From Tragulus kanchil (lineage: Eukaryota > Chordata > Mammalia > Artiodactyla > Tragulidae): 64,000 nucleotides of DNA. Location: assembly GCA_022376925.1 (NCBI GenBank), contig JAIOJX010000025.1, positions 183,147,801 to 183,211,800 on the forward strand, in the 5' to 3' direction. The number at the start of each line of letters is the position of its first letter. Position 1 is the stretch's first letter. Below are positions 24,557 through 35,709 of this stretch, in pieces. The position numbers and the translations under genes were made by a program. A model generated the notes under the pieces. It worked only from the letters and a program-made list of their open reading frames with translations. It searched no databases and was not told the DNA's origin.

Positions 24557-25081
24557 AAAAGGTCATTATTCCACCCAGCACAAGGAAGAACGGCAGCGGG
24601 CACTCAAGTTGGTATTCCCTAGGACCGGCCAGTCTCTGGATAAATTGTTTCCTTAGGTGAAACGCTCTGGGATCTAACGTGTACCTGCGAGCACTTCACC
24701 AGGCAGGCACAGCAGGTGTCCCATGTGCCTACGTAGCAGTCCCCCTGCACCTGGTCTGAAGGTCAACATGCTTGACAGAAGTCCCTCTATTTCCACTCTA
24801 GCTTTTTGTTTCCCTTCTTTGTGCTTTTAAAGAACTTTCATTCGTGAATTTTAAAATGCAAGTGTCTATCGGGTTGGTATGATTGGGCTTCTGGCCACAT
24901 GATCTAATACAGTGGAAACGGCACTAGAAGGTCATGTCTGTTGCTCATTAGCTGGTGCTCAACTCCAGACCTCAGCTTCACCCCTTTTCAATGGGGTCCA
25001 TAATAGTGGTTGTGAAAGTTAAATCAGATTATGCACTGTCTACTCAGCACCTACTCATGTGACCCTTAGCATTGTTAGCTT

Positions 25082-25781
25082 CTTTCTTTCCTAATGAACA
25101 CAAAATAGGAGGAGACCCAAACCAGGACAGAGAGGGTAGAAAAGGAACCAGTAGTTAATATGAAAGAACATATTTTCTTCATCTGGATGATTCTGGGGAG
25201 GAAGAACTCTGCACTGAGATCTATCAATACAATTCATAAGGACTATAAACGACTATGTCTCTCATTTTTTTTTCCTGCCAAAAGCTACCCACATCAGTAG
25301 AATCAGCTGAGATACATTTTTTTAAGATGCTGCAGCAAAGGCTGCCTTAAGTGATACTATTCCAGAATATGACAGAATTCAGTCTAACCTTGGGTGTCTG
25401 ATCTTGGAGAAGAACATTTGCAAAACAGAATCGATAATGCTTCTCATCTCTGAAAGCCACTGAAGGGTTAATTCACTAAGTCAAGATTTAAAAATAGCAC
25501 CTGAATTATTTCAGAGCCATTTTCCTAAAGAAGCTGGTGGAGCTACTGAAACAATCATTCTTAAAAGGTTTTTTAGTCCTTCAACCCCCCAGAGATGGTT
25601 TAAGGAGAAGAATATAACTCTATGTGAGGAAACGAGCACTGAAGGAGGATATGATAAGAAGAACCAAACGACTGCTCCAAGCCGAGTGCTTGCTAAATGT
25701 TCTCTAAATGCACCGGCAGAAAGAAACGCCAGGAACCTCCACATGGGCGTTCAAGAGACGCGTTTCCTGGCCCTGGAGACT
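25082..25781. other. Unassigned intergenic sequence
   Basis: No family or gene recognised. Repeated at 26197-26895 by segment 7. Confidence 0.4.
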
Positions 25782-26003
25782 GTCTTACAGAGTGAAATAA
25801 GTCAGCAAGAGAAAAACAAGCATCATATGTGAACATATATATGTGGAGTCTAGAAAAATAGTACAGAGGAACCTATCTGCAAAACAGCAGTAGAGCCACA
25901 GACATAGAGAACAAATGTCTGGATACCCCGGGGAAGGGGACAGGGTGGGGGGAATGAATTAGGAGATTGGGATTGACATTTACACCCTACTGTGTATGAA
26001 ACA
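25782..26003 (+). mobile_element. L1 3' UTR, first copy (upstream of the SINE)
   Basis: GAGTGAAATAAGTCAGCAAG, CATATATATGTGGAGTCTAG, GAGCCACAGACATAGAGAAC and GGAGATTGGGATTGACATTT are typical of artiodactyl L1 3' ends. Confidence 0.7.
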
Positions 26004-26103
26004 GGGCTTCCTGGGTGGCGTAGTGGTAAAGGATCTGTCTGGAAGTGCAGGAGACATAAGAGATGTGGATTTGATCCCTGAGTTGGGAAGATCTCCTGGA
26101 GGA
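26004..26103 (+). mobile_element. SINE head cut off by the segment-7 junction
   Basis: GGGCTTCCTGGGTGGCGTAG to GGGAAGATCTCCTGGAGG. The complete copy is at 27118-27334. Confidence 0.85.
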
Positions 26104-26895
26104 CAATGGGGTCCATAATAGTGGTTGTGAAAGTTAAATCAGATTATGCACTGTCTACTCAGCACCTACTCATGTGACCCTTAGCATTGTTAGCTTCTTT
26201 CTTTCCTAATGAACACAAAATAGGAGGAGACCCAAACCAGGACAGAGAGGGTAGAAAAGGAACCAGTAGTTAATATGAAAGAACATATTTTCTTCATCTG
26301 GATGATTCTGGGGAGGAAGAACTCTGCACTGAGATCTATCAATACAATTCATAAGGACTATAAACGACTATGTCTCTCATTTTTTTTTCCTGCCAAAAGC
26401 TACCCACATCAGTAGAATCAGCTGAGATACATTTTTTTAAGATGCTGCAGCAAAGGCTGCCTTAAGTGATACTATTCCAGAATATGACAGAATTCAGTCT
26501 AACCTTGGGTGTCTGATCTTGGAGAAGAACATTTGCAAAACAGAATCGATAATGCTTCTCATCTCTGAAAGCCACTGAAGGGTTAATTCACTAAGTCAAG
26601 ATTTAAAATAGCACCTGAATTATTTCAGAGCCATTTTCCTAAAGAAGCTGGTGGAGCTACTGAAACAATCATTCTTAAAAGGTTTTTTAGTCCTTCAACC
26701 CCCCAGAGATGGTTTAAGGAGAAGAATATAACTCTATGTGAGGAAACGAGCACTGAAGGAGGATATGATAAGAAGAACCAAACGACTGCTCCAAGCCGAG
26801 TGCTTGCTAAATGTTCTCTAAATGCACCGGCAGAAAGAAACGCCAGGAACCTCCACATGGGCGTTCAAGAGACGCGTTTCCTGGCCCTGGAGACT

Positions 26896-27117
26896 GTCTT
26901 ACAGAGTGAAATAAGTCAGCAAGAGAAAAACAAGCATCATATGTGAACATATATATGTGGAGTCTAGAAAAATAGTACAGAGGAACCTATCTGCAAAACA
27001 GCAGTAGAGCCACAGACATAGAGAACAAATGTCTGGATACCCCGGGGAAGGGGACAGGGTGGGGGGAATGAATTAGGAGATTGGGATTGACATTTACACC
27101 CTACTGTGTATGAAACA
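26896..27117 (+). mobile_element. L1 3' UTR, second copy (upstream of the SINE)
   Basis: Same as 25782-26003. Continues after the SINE at 27350. Confidence 0.7.
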
Positions 27118-27350
27118 GGGCTTCCTGGGTGGCGTAGTGGTAAAGGATCTGTCTGGAAGTGCAGGAGACATAAGAGATGTGGATTTGATCCCTGAGTTGG
27201 GAAGATCTCCTGGAGGAGGGCACGCCAGCTCACTCCGGTATTCTTGCCAGAGAATCCCACGGACAGAGGAGCCTGCCGGGCTACAGTCCAGTGGGTCGCA
27301 AAGAGTTGGTCATGACTGAAGTGACTTAGCACACACACACACACACACAT
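27118..27350 (+). mobile_element. Bov-tA SINE with (AC)n tail inserted into the L1 3' UTR
   Basis: GGGCTTCCTGGGTGGCGTAG, GATTTGATCCCTGAGTTGGG, GGTATTCTTGCCAGAGAATC, TTGGTCATGACTGAAGTGAC, then an AC run. L1 3' UTR lies on both sides in the same orientation, so the SINE is younger. Confidence 0.92.
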
Positions 27351-27552
27351 GCATGCATAAAATAGACAACTAATGACGACCTACTGTATACCACAGGGAA
27401 CTCAACTCAGTGCTCTGTGGGACCTAAATGGGAAAGAAATCCGAAAAAGAAGGGATATATGTAAATATACAGCTGATTCACTTTGCTCTGTAGCAGAAAC
27501 TAACACACTATTGCAAAGCGACTATACTCCAATACATTTATTTTAAAGAGAG
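27351..27552 (+). mobile_element. L1 3' UTR, distal part, first copy
   Basis: CTACTGTATACCACAGGGAA, CAGCTGATTCACTTTGCTCT and GCGACTATACTCCAATACAT close the element. Confidence 0.8.
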
Positions 27553-27714
27553 AGGTGACTAAAAAAAATTAAAAATGAAAAAGAGGGGTTCCAGACTGGA
27601 TAAGATACCTATAGGGTTTAGGAGACTGTGTTTTTAAATTAAAACAGTGCAAGAGAAATCATGTCTCCAGAGAAACAGTGGCTAGTTATTCAATAATGTG
27701 ATCATGATTGATTC

Positions 27715-27840
27715 TTAATCTCAGTGTTCTGATCTGTACAATGGGTTCACTTTTAAGGGATATTATATTCAATGAGGAAATTAAGATGTCTTAAAAGGGT
27801 GCCCAGTATACAGTTATTGCTCAATAAACTGCATCTTCTT
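27715..27840 (+). mobile_element. MIR fragment (also 28796-28921)
   Basis: CTCAGTGTTCTGATCTGTAC, CAATGGGTTCAC and TGCCCAGTATACAGTTATTG, then CTCAATAAA, follow the MIR 3' order. Confidence 0.6.
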
Positions 27841-28205
27841 AATTTTATTAATTGCCATGTGACAGGCTTAGCTGCCCTAGCTGCAAGGGAATCTGGTGAG
27901 TTTCTAAAAGCCATGCTGAACATCCATTACACCTAGTCTGTGCCTTGCAAGAATGCAGTCTCGTGCTAATATCAAAAACATAAATGCATTATTACAACAT
28001 TAGGAGCGTGGAAGGCTGTATTTTTACCAGCAAATACTCACTCACACTCCCTCAGATGGGCAGTCTGCTTGACGTTAGACTTGGCTATGTGAACTTGCTT
28101 TTGTCTTTGGAATTGTGTGGTGAGGATTTGTCATACCCCAGCAGACTGTTAAGAGGTGTTATACATTTTCCCTCTTTCATGTTTGCACCCTTTACCGTGG
28201 GATTG

Positions 28206-28431
28206 CTGGGTGGCGTAGTGGTAAAGGATCTGTCTGGAAGTGCAGGAGACATAAGAGATGTGGATTTGATCCCTGAGTTGGGAAGATCTCCTGGAGGAGG
28301 GCACGCCAGCTCACTCCGGTATTCTTGCCAGAGAATCCCACGGACAGAGGAGCCTGCCGGGCTACAGTCCAGTGGGTCGCAAAGAGTTGGTCATGACTGA
28401 AGTGACTTAGCACACACACACACACACACAT
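28206..28431 (+). mobile_element. Bov-tA SINE, copy in segment 8
   Basis: Same SINE as 27118-27350 but lacking its first bases because the doubled segment starts inside it. Confidence 0.9.
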
Positions 28432-28633
28432 GCATGCATAAAATAGACAACTAATGACGACCTACTGTATACCACAGGGAACTCAACTCAGTGCTCTGTG
28501 GGACCTAAATGGGAAAGAAATCCGAAAAAGAAGGGATATATGTAAATATACAGCTGATTCACTTTGCTCTGTAGCAGAAACTAACACACTATTGCAAAGC
28601 GACTATACTCCAATACATTTATTTTAAAGAGAG
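28432..28633 (+). mobile_element. L1 3' UTR, distal part, second copy (segment 8)
   Basis: Same as 27351-27552, displaced 1081 bases. Confidence 0.8.
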
Positions 28634-29280
28634 AGGTGACTAAAAAAAATTAAAAATGAAAAAGAGGGGTTCCAGACTGGATAAGATACCTATAGGGTTT
28701 AGGAGACTGTGTTTTTAAATTAAAACAGTGCAAGAGAAATCATGTCTCCAGAGAAACAGTGGCTAGTTATTCAATAATGTGATCATGATTGATTCTTAAT
28801 CTCAGTGTTCTGATCTGTACAATGGGTTCACTTTTAAGGGATATTATATTCAATGAGGAAATTAAGATGTCTTAAAAGGGTGCCCAGTATACAGTTATTG
28901 CTCAATAAACTGCATCTTCTTAATTTTATTAATTGCCATGTGACAGGCTTAGCTGCCCTAGCTGCAAGGGAATCTGGTGAGTTTCTAAAAGCCATGCTGA
29001 ACATCCATTACACCTAGTCTGTGCCTTGCAAGAATGCAGTCTCGTGCTAATATCAAAAACATAAATGCATTATTACAACATTAGGAGCGTGGAAGGCTGT
29101 ATTTTTACCAGCAAATACTCACTCACACTCCCTCAGATGGGCAGTCTGCTTGACGTTAGACTTGGCTATGTGAACTTGCTTTTGTCTTTGGAATTGTGTG
29201 GTGAGGATTTGTCATACCCCAGCAGACTGTTAAGAGGTGTTATACATTTTCCCTCTTTCATGTTTGCACCCTTTACCGTG

Positions 29281-29993
29281 AGAACTCCATGGTCCTGATT
29301 GGGGGATTGCTCCTCAGTCTAGGTACTTAAATGAGAAAACTTGAAGGTCAGACCCAGATTCCATCATAAGCTGGCAGAACCCCAGGATTTAACCCTCTGC
29401 TGCTAAAATGTAACATGAGCAAGAAAGAAGTATTTGTGCTTGTCAGTCTTTGACTTTTGGAGGGAGGTTGTTAGCTATGCATCATTATTGCAGTTAGAGC
29501 TGACTGATACAAGGAGGCAGAGGCAGATACAGATCTACACCGAGTGCTGAAGGAACCAGGTACTGGGGGTCATGGCTTCAACATTCTTTTGGAGAATGCA
29601 ATTCAATCCATCTCATGTCCATCTCTTCAGGTTGTTCTATCACATGTCATGCATGGATACAGACTGGAAAATCAGATGCTGAGGTGGGAAGTGGAAGGCA
29701 TGTATGCTGGTACAACCATGGAAGAGAAGACAGCACTCTTAAGAAGCAAAGAGTGATGGGACAGGAACGTTAAGCCATGAGACAAGATACTGTCACTCAC
29801 CAGCCTGTGTCTGGGTAAGCCCCTTCCTTGATTTCAGGTCAGTTTCCACAACCGTAAGATGAAATAATTAATCACAACTGGTCCCTCTCTGCCTAGCTTT
29901 TTGATGTGGTTGGATGTTCTAGGTGTGTACCCCCCACTCTGTGTCCTCCCCTCTGCACTTTCATTGAAACCTTTCCTTCCTCAGGGCTTTCTG
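29281..29993. other. Unassigned intergenic sequence
   Basis: No family or gene recognised. A short frame at 29544-29756 lacks any supporting similarity. Confidence 0.4.
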
Positions 29994-32278
29994 ACCTTTA
30001 ATCCATGACCTTCGCCGGGTGGACTCTGGGTATCAGACCTGAGTATTAGAGCACTCAATGGTGATAATGAAAGCAGCAAACTTATAACCATAATAAAGCC
30101 AATTGGACCACTCTGAGGAAGGTCTAAGATATTATTTATCTAGCTGATGAGAGGATTAGCTGGAGCTGAGCTGCTTTCTGTGAAACAGAATCATTGATTA
30201 AGTTAGATGCTGGGGAATTCTGTGCCGTGTGAACTCTGTTTGTGGTGGAAAACTTTTGAGTAAACAAGCGATGAAAATGCAAGCCAAGCAATTTCATCCT
30301 TTATTCCTAGAAAAGGCGTCCTATTTCTTGTTCAGTTTATTTAATTGCTTTATGAGAAAGACTTGTTTCCCCAGAGTAAAGTGTTTTAAATATTGCCTAG
30401 ATTTAAAATTGGTTAAGGAGGTCAGGCCAGAGCGACCCAGCTTAAATTTCCGAAGAGCCAATAGCAAAGCATATTACACATCGACTCAGCTGGCTGCACA
30501 GATTTTCTTTCCATGATGACAGTTTCATTTTAGGCCATTCCCCTCACTTGGAAGGGGAAAAGGTTTGCTATGAAATTAACCACACACCATTTCTTATTCT
30601 GCCTTTGCTTTTCTAATCAAGGATTCATGCTTGTGGTTGCCCTTCCAGCCAGGTTTACTCCAAACTGCCCGACTCAGCTCTTCGGAAATTAAAACTTGAA
30701 CTTTGGAGTTCAATAGTCCTTCGTTCAAATCCAGGTTATACCACTCATAAGCTCTGTGATTTTGGCACTGCGTCTCGGAGATTCTCATAAGATGTGGACA
30801 AGAAAACAAAACAGCAAGTTCAAGTTGACCTGCGCAGTAGGTGTCCAGTAAAATTTTAGTTTCCTTTGCTTTCATTTGCTGACTTTACCTCTTAAGATTC
30901 TGCTCCACCAGATGAAACTTTGAACCTGCTGCATTTAGTAAACTGTCAGTCTACCTATCTATCTTTCTACCTCCATCCACCCATGCATGCATCAGTCCTT
31001 AATTTGACCATTTCTTCTTTCCTTTTCCTACCATCTCCAAATGATTCTTTCTGTATTCTGTCCCTGAGGCTTCCCAGATGCCTGAAACTTCTTGTAAAAT
31101 CGTATTCACAGGAATGTTTACAGACGTAGAAAAATAAAAGGGGAACCTTTAATCCATGACCTTCGGGTGGACTCTGGGTATCAGACCTGAGTATTAGAGC
31201 ACTCAATGGTGATAATGAAAGCAGCAAACTTATAACCATAATAAAGCCAATTGGACCACTCTGAGGAAGGTCTAAGATATTATTTATCTAGCTGATGAGA
31301 GGATTAGCTGGAGCTGAGCTGCTTTCTGTGAAACAGAATCATTGATTAAGTTAGATGCTGGGGAATTCTGTGCCGTGTGAACTCTGTTTGTGGTGGAAAA
31401 CTTTTGAGTAAACAAGCGATGAAAATGCAAGCCAAGCAATTTCATCCTTTATTCCTAGAAAAGGCGTCCTATTTCTTGTTCAGTTTATTTAATTGCTTTA
31501 TGAGAAAGACTTGTTTCCCCAGAGTAAAGTGTTTTAAATATTGCCTAGATTTAAAATTGGTTAAGGAGGTCAGGCCAGAGCGACCCAGCTTAAATTTCCG
31601 AAGAGCCAATAGCAAAGCATATTACACATCGACTCAGCTGGCTGCACAGATTTTCTTTCCATGATGACAGTTTCATTTTAGGCCATTCCCCTCACTTGGA
31701 AGGGGAAAAGGTTTGCTATGAAATTAACCACACACCATTTCTTATTCTGCCTTTGCTTTTCTAATCAAGGATTCATGCTTGTGGTTGCCCTTCCAGCCAG
31801 GTTTACTCCAAACTGCCCGACTCAGCTCTTCGGAAATTAAAACTTGAACTTTGGAGTTCAATAGTCCTTCGTTCAAATCCAGGTTATACCACTCATAAGC
31901 TCTGTGATTTTGGCACTGCGTCTCGGAGATTCTCATAAGATGTGGACAAGAAAACAAAACAGCAAGTTCAAGTTGACCTGCGCAGTAGGTGTCCAGTAAA
32001 ATTTTAGTTTCCTTTGCTTTCATTTGCTGACTTTACCTCTTAAGATTCTGCTCCACCAGATGAAACTTTGAACCTGCTGCATTTAGTAAACTGTCAGTCT
32101 ACCTATCTATCTTTCTACCTCCATCCACCCATGCATGCATCAGTCCTTAATTTGACCATTTCTTCTTTCCTTTTCCTACCATCTCCAAATGATTCTTTCT
32201 GTATTCTGTCCCTGAGGCTTCCCAGATGCCTGAAACTTCTTGTAAAATCGTATTCACAGGAATGTTTACAGACGTAGA
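29994..32278. repeat. Doubled segment 9 (offset 1148-1151)
   Basis: 29994-31130 recurs at 31145-32278. A three-base indel is seen near 30014, and a short A-rich filler (31131-31144) lies at the junction. Includes a plus-strand MIR, otherwise unassigned. Confidence 0.95.
30690..30805 (+). mobile_element. MIR SINE (also 31838-31953)
   Basis: ACTTTGGAGTTCAATAGTCC, TTCGTTCAAATCCAGGTTAT and AAGCTCTGTGATTTTGGCAC match the MIR 5' half. Second copy through segment 9. Confidence 0.7.
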
Positions 32279-32588
32279 TAATAAAACATTCCAAAGCAGG
32301 AGAGACTTTGGAGTTTTGATCCATATCTCTTAATTTACTTATGAAAGAGAGCTTGAGAGAAGTGGGTGATGCTTCTTGGTCCAGTGGGAACAATTCGCTA
32401 ATTTGTATAAGTTCCCTTGGCCTTGAATCTAAACAGAAAAAGTGTTTTTTTCCATGCTTGTCTTTTGCCAGGAAGAATGATAATGATGATAATGTTCATA
32501 GTGGTAAAGATGATGGTGATAAAAAATTTTGTTTTTAGCCCTTGTTTTATACCCAATGTTACCCACCATGTATTATTTGATTTTATTC
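32279..32588. other. Unassigned sequence with a GATAAT/GATGAT-rich patch
   Basis: 32477-32521 is an imperfect GAT-rich simple repeat. No gene. Confidence 0.45.
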
Positions 32589-32715
32589 TCCACAAAAGCC
32601 TTTGAGGCATATCTGTAAGAATGTTACAGATAAGAAAACTAAGGCTTAGAGAGGTTAAGTAATTTGCTGAAAGTAACACAGCTGGTAAGTGGAGAAGCCA
32701 AGACTTGAACATGGC
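32589..32715 (-). mobile_element. MIR SINE, minus orientation
   Basis: GAAAACTAAGGCTTAGAGAG, GTTAAGTAATTTGCTGAAAG and TAACACAGCTGGTAAGTGG are the reversed MIR core. Well preserved. Confidence 0.85.
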
Positions 32716-32854
32716 TTTGTCTGAATTCATATTCTTCATCTCGTCCTTCTGGTCTCATCAGGCCAGAAAGTGATACTGTGGCTGGTGCTTGTACCAGATG
32801 TTTCTTGAGCTTTTACTACCTGCCAAGGGCAGCAGTGCTCCTGGTTGTGCTCTA

Positions 32855-32995
32855 CCATATTTAGTCCTCACACCAACCCAGAGAGGTCAACACTATTAGT
32901 ATCCCTGATTTTTAGGCGTGGTTGCCAAGGCACAAGGGGAAGTTAAGGAACTTGTCTCTACAAAGGTAGACCAGAATCCCAGCCAAGGCATTCTG
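32855..32995 (-). mobile_element. MIR fragment, minus orientation
   Basis: TAGTCCTCACACCAACCCAG, then AAGGCACAAGGGGAAGTTAA and GGAACTTGTCT. More diverged than the preceding MIR. Confidence 0.6.
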
Positions 32996-33137
32996 GTTTC
33001 AGTCTTCACTCCCAACTACTGCAGCCTATTTTGAAAAGGATAAGACTCGTGCAGACTGGGCCATGGATTGAGAAACAAGGCACTGGAGGCAAGCAATGGG
33101 CACTTCCCTGGCTAATGAAATAATCCACGCAAAGGTA

Positions 33138-33217
33138 TTGGGTTGGCTCAAATGTTCATTTGGCTTTTTCCATTTCATCTTATGGAGAAACCCAAATGAA
33201 GTTTTGGGCCACCTCAA
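33138..33217. mobile_element. Mariner-type MITE with near-palindromic ends
   Basis: Opens TTGGGTTGGCTCAAATGTTC and closes GAAGTTTTGGGCCACCTCAA. The two ends are imperfect inverted repeats, flanked by TA at 33136-33137 and 33218-33219, the target duplication of Tc1/mariner elements. About 80 bp, non-coding. Confidence 0.85.
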
Positions 33218-33226
33218 TACTTTGTG

Positions 33227-33430
33227 GGCTTCCCTGGTGGCTCAGCTGTAAAGAACCTGCCTGACAATGCAGGAGATGTGGGTTCAGTCCTTGAGTTGGG
33301 AAGATCCCCTGGAGTAGCAAATGGCAACCCACTCCAGTATTCTTGGCTGGAAAATCCCATGAGGAGCCTGGAAGGCTACAGTCCATGGTGTCACAAAGAG
33401 TCAGACATGACTTAGCAACTAAACAACAGC
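33227..33430 (+). mobile_element. Bov-tA SINE
   Basis: GGGCTTCCCTGGTGGCTCAG, GGAGATGTGGGTTCAGTCC, CCACTCCAGTATTCTTGGC, AAGAGTCAGACATGACTTAG. It begins ten bases after the mariner MITE. Confidence 0.95.
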
Positions 33431-33842
33431 ATACTTTGTAAATGCTAAAACATCTTCATAGCTATCATTATTCATCCTTGGTCTCACCTGTAACATGATC
33501 TACCTCCAGCTCTTCACCAGTCAGGAGGTCCTTGGCTGCCCCTGGGATGCGTCATCCATACTCTGAGAAATCATACCCAGAACAGTCTGGAAGACTGCAG
33601 GCCCACATGCCTAGAGGGCCCAGGGGAACAGTGGGATTGAGTGAAGGTACTGGATCAGCAGCACGGCTACTATTTACCGGCTAAGTCTATAAGAAGAGGC
33701 TTTACTTCCTCAGAGAAAAAACAGGCCGTTCACGTTTTACTTGATACACAAAATCAGCCATTTCACTTATTTTCCAACTTTTGGAGAAGGAACCATTTAT
33801 TGGAAACATCTTTGTCATCATAATTCTACCCAAACGAAGTGG
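33431..33842. other. Unassigned intergenic sequence
   Basis: No family or gene recognised. Confidence 0.4.
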
Positions 33843-33896
33843 TAAATCAAAACCTATTTGCTATTCAGCCTGAGAATTGGGAAGAGGTAGGGTCTG

Positions 33897-34112
33897 GGGT
33901 TTCCCAGGCGGGACTCTTGGTGAAGAACCCACCTGCCAACACAGGAGATGTAAGAGATGCAGATTCGATCTCTGGGTTGGCAAGATCCCCTGGAGGAGGA
34001 CATAGCAACCCACTCCAGTCTTCTTGCCGGGAGAATCCCATGGACGGAGGAGCCTGGAGGGCTAAGTCCATGAGTTGTACAGAGTCAGACATGACTGAAG
34101 CGACTTAGCACG
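33897..34112 (+). mobile_element. Bov-tA SINE, first copy
   Basis: GGTTTCCCAGGCGGGACTCT, GATTCGATCTCTGGGTTGGC, CTTCTTGCCGGGAGAATCCC, CAGACATGACTGAAGCGACT. Confidence 0.93.
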
Positions 34113-34997
34113 CGAAGGGTCGGGGATACAGGCCGAGTCGTGGACTCAGAGGGCAGCTGCTGCTCAGCCGCTGTTGGTTCAAGTACCATGTTGGTCAGGC
34201 TCTCTCAGGAGACCTGAAGTGATTCTCATGTCAAAGTAGAGAATTATAAGGAATGGTCAAATAGAGACGAGGGGACCGAGAAACCCTAACTAAGGAGCAC
34301 GTGGAGACAGTGGTGAGTTAATAACTTCAGGAAGCTGCTACACTGCAGCCCGGGAGGAGTGCCTCCGGCTGCCGCATCCAGTCTGGTGGCCATGCACTCC
34401 GCTTGCCTTTTGAGTGCTTGAACTGTAGCCAGTCCGCAAGGTGGATTCCTCTAAGTGGAAACTGCATCCTAGATTCATAGTCTCTATTACATTGAAAACG
34501 ATGCCATGACATCTAAATCATGCCATTAATGATGTTTCTAATATTGACGCTGTAGTGTGATAACATTTGGATAAATTGAGATGAGCAAAAGTGATTTGTA
34601 AAATAAATGGCTCCTATTTCTTTTTATCCTTTTGAAGTAGTGAGTAGAAAATTTTAAATTACACATGTGACTCACATTTGTGGCTCTCCTTATCCTTCTG
34701 TTGGACATCACTACCCTAGAAGCTAGGAGCAGGAGCCCCATCGCGTGGGGACCCAGACCTCCAAGGAGGGCTCTCGGGCTGGCTGGAGCTTCAAGCTCAG
34801 GGAGGGACCCAGCCACGCTGGTTTGGAGGGTTTGGAAAACCATGACAGCAGCCCCCTGCTCTGCAGGAGTAAGACCCCCCTGCTAAGGTGATAGTGACAG
34901 GAAGTAGAAGGACCCCAAAAGCTCTGTGTCCAGCCTTCTAGACTAAATCAAAACCTATTTGCTATTCAGCCTGAGAATTGGGAAGAGGTAGGGTCTG

Positions 34998-35213
34998 GGG
35001 TTTCCCAGGCGGGACTCTTGGTGAAGAACCCACCTGCCAACACAGGAGATGTAAGAGATGCAGATTCGATCTCTGGGTTGGCAAGATCCCCTGGAGGAGG
35101 ACATAGCAACCCACTCCAGTCTTCTTGCCGGGAGAATCCCATGGACGGAGGAGCCTGGAGGGCTAAGTCCATGAGTTGTACAGAGTCAGACATGACTGAA
35201 GCGACTTAGCACG
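34998..35213 (+). mobile_element. Bov-tA SINE, second copy (segment 10)
   Basis: Same element as 33897-34112, displaced 1101 bases. Confidence 0.93.
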
Positions 35214-35709
35214 CGAAGGGTCGGGGATACAGGCCGAGTCGTGGACTCAGAGGGCAGCTGCTGCTCAGCCGCTGTTGGTTCAAGTACCATGTTGGTCAGG
35301 CTCTCTCAGGAGACCTGAAGTGATTCTCATGTCAAAGTAGAGAATTATAAGGAATGGTCAAATAGAGACGAGGGGACCGAGAAACCCTAACTAAGGAGCA
35401 CGTGGAGACAGTGGTGAGTTAATAACTTCAGGAAGCTGCTACACTGCAGCCCGGGAGGAGTGCCTCCGGCTGCCGCATCCAGTCTGGTGGCCATGCACTC
35501 CGCTTGCCTTTTGAGTGCTTGAACTGTAGCCAGTCCGCAAGGTGGATTCCTCTAAGTGGAAACTGCATCCTAGATTCATAGTCTCTATTACATTGAAAAC
35601 GATGCCATGACATCTAAATCATGCCATTAATGATGTTTCTAATATTGACGCTGTAGTGTGATAACATTTGGATAAATTGAGATGAGCAAAAGTGATTTGT
35701 AAAATAAAT

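Larger units (their letters stand above)
22774..25081. repeat. Doubled segment 6 (offset 1152-1155)
   Basis: 22774-23929 recurs at 23929-25081. The A-run near 22850 is three bases longer in the left copy. Each copy includes a BovB 3' end and a MIR-like stretch. Confidence 0.95.
24989..27216. repeat. Doubled segment 7 (offset ~1114)
   Basis: 24989-26103 recurs at 26104-27216. Its first ~93 bases are also the end of segment 6, so they occur at 23836, 24989 and 26104. An A-run near 25490/26604 differs by one. The left copy ends inside a SINE. Confidence 0.95.
27125..29280. repeat. Doubled segment 8 (offset 1081)
   Basis: 27125-28199 recurs at 28206-29280. Both start ten or so bases into the same SINE and include the same AC run and L1 3' end. 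The SINE head is therefore present at about 26008, 27122 and 28206. Confidence 0.95.
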
